DNA of 64,000 nt from the NCBI RefSeq assembly GCF_026262505.1, contig NC_067208.1, positions 4,597,962 through 4,661,961 of the forward strand, in the 5' to 3' direction. Under the pieces are notes generated by a model. That model was given only the letters and a program-made list of their open reading frames with translations, was not told the origin of the DNA and searched no databases. Below, in pieces: positions 63,943-64,000 of the stretch. The stretch's first letter is position 1. The number at the start of each line of letters is the position of its first letter. Made by a program: the position numbers and the translations under genes. The DNA is from Trichomonas vaginalis G3 (Eukaryota; Parabasalia; Trichomonadida; Trichomonadidae).

Positions 63943-64000
63943 TAAAATAAAAATATTAAATTATTTTGAAAAATAACTTAAAAAAATCTAATCTAATTTT

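Larger units (their letters stand above)
52990..64000. mobile_element. Maverick/Polinton element 3, divergent lineage, partial
   Basis: From about 52990 to the window end the genes are Maverick-like but differ from elements 1 and 2: packaging ATPase, two jelly-roll candidates, a large fibre, rve integrase with a chromodomain-like end and KilA-N protein. Codon and base composition are less AT-biased. The exact left end, inverted repeats and target duplication cannot be defined because the right end is outside the window. No DNA polymerase or double jelly-roll capsid gene is in the visible part. Confidence 0.85.

Overview
The window reads as nuclear DNA of a parabasalid protist (a Trichomonas or Tritrichomonas relative). 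It is AT-rich and its host genes are short, compact and intronless-looking. The gene mix includes an XYPPX-style C2-like protein, an M60-like protein, a CAMK-type pseudokinase and a Nup54-like nucleoporin, and the rest is dominated by large Maverick/Polinton DNA transposons. The species call is inference; no rRNA or other marker gene is present.

Positions 1-12225 are host sequence: a type I membrane protein, a C2-like protein, a frameshifted M60-like gene, a membrane-protein ORF split by one in-frame stop, a helical hypothetical, a pseudokinase, a Nup54 homologue and a HYPK/NAC-type UBA protein. Intergenic stretches carry hairpins.

Positions 12226-23966 hold Maverick element 1 (11,741 bp; 6-bp target duplication CTTCAT; 818-bp terminal inverted repeats that contain a complete gene). 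It lacks about 9.7 kb present in element 2. One edge of the loss lies inside the DNA polymerase gene, which is now fused in frame to the tail of a capsid-type gene. Its capsid, ATPase and two further virion-type genes each carry frame disruptions. Positions 23973-29408 are gene-poor host DNA with transposon ends, a hairpin array and a purine tract.

Positions 29415-49260 hold Maverick element 2 (19,846 bp; duplication AATATT), which looks nearly complete. It has protein-primed DNA polymerase B with an HNH-like insertion, a retroviral-type integrase, a KilA-N protein, a primase/SF3 helicase, a fibre, jelly-roll capsid-type proteins, a major capsid candidate, an A32-like packaging ATPase and small amphipathic proteins. 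The block at about 36.4-42.5 kb (repeat arrays, KilA-N, helicase, fibre) resembles a different lineage, so the element looks mosaic.

Positions 49474-51244 are a remnant bounded by inverted TTAAGGGTGCAC. A Mutator-like transposase follows (51313-52986), and its 5' end abuts a third, divergent Maverick (about 52990 to beyond 64000). Element 3 shows capsid-type proteins, packaging ATPase, a 938-aa collagen-containing fibre, a chromodomain-type integrase and a KilA-N protein; its polymerase, major capsid gene and far end lie outside the window.

Two cross-cutting signals stand out. Short modular palindromes (4-6 bp arms, mostly 3-base loops) sit in frame inside unrelated genes of all three elements and also in host DNA. 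An operator-like palindrome centred on AGATCT, followed by 12-bp-spaced half sites, occurs at three Maverick loci. All comparisons were made by eye.
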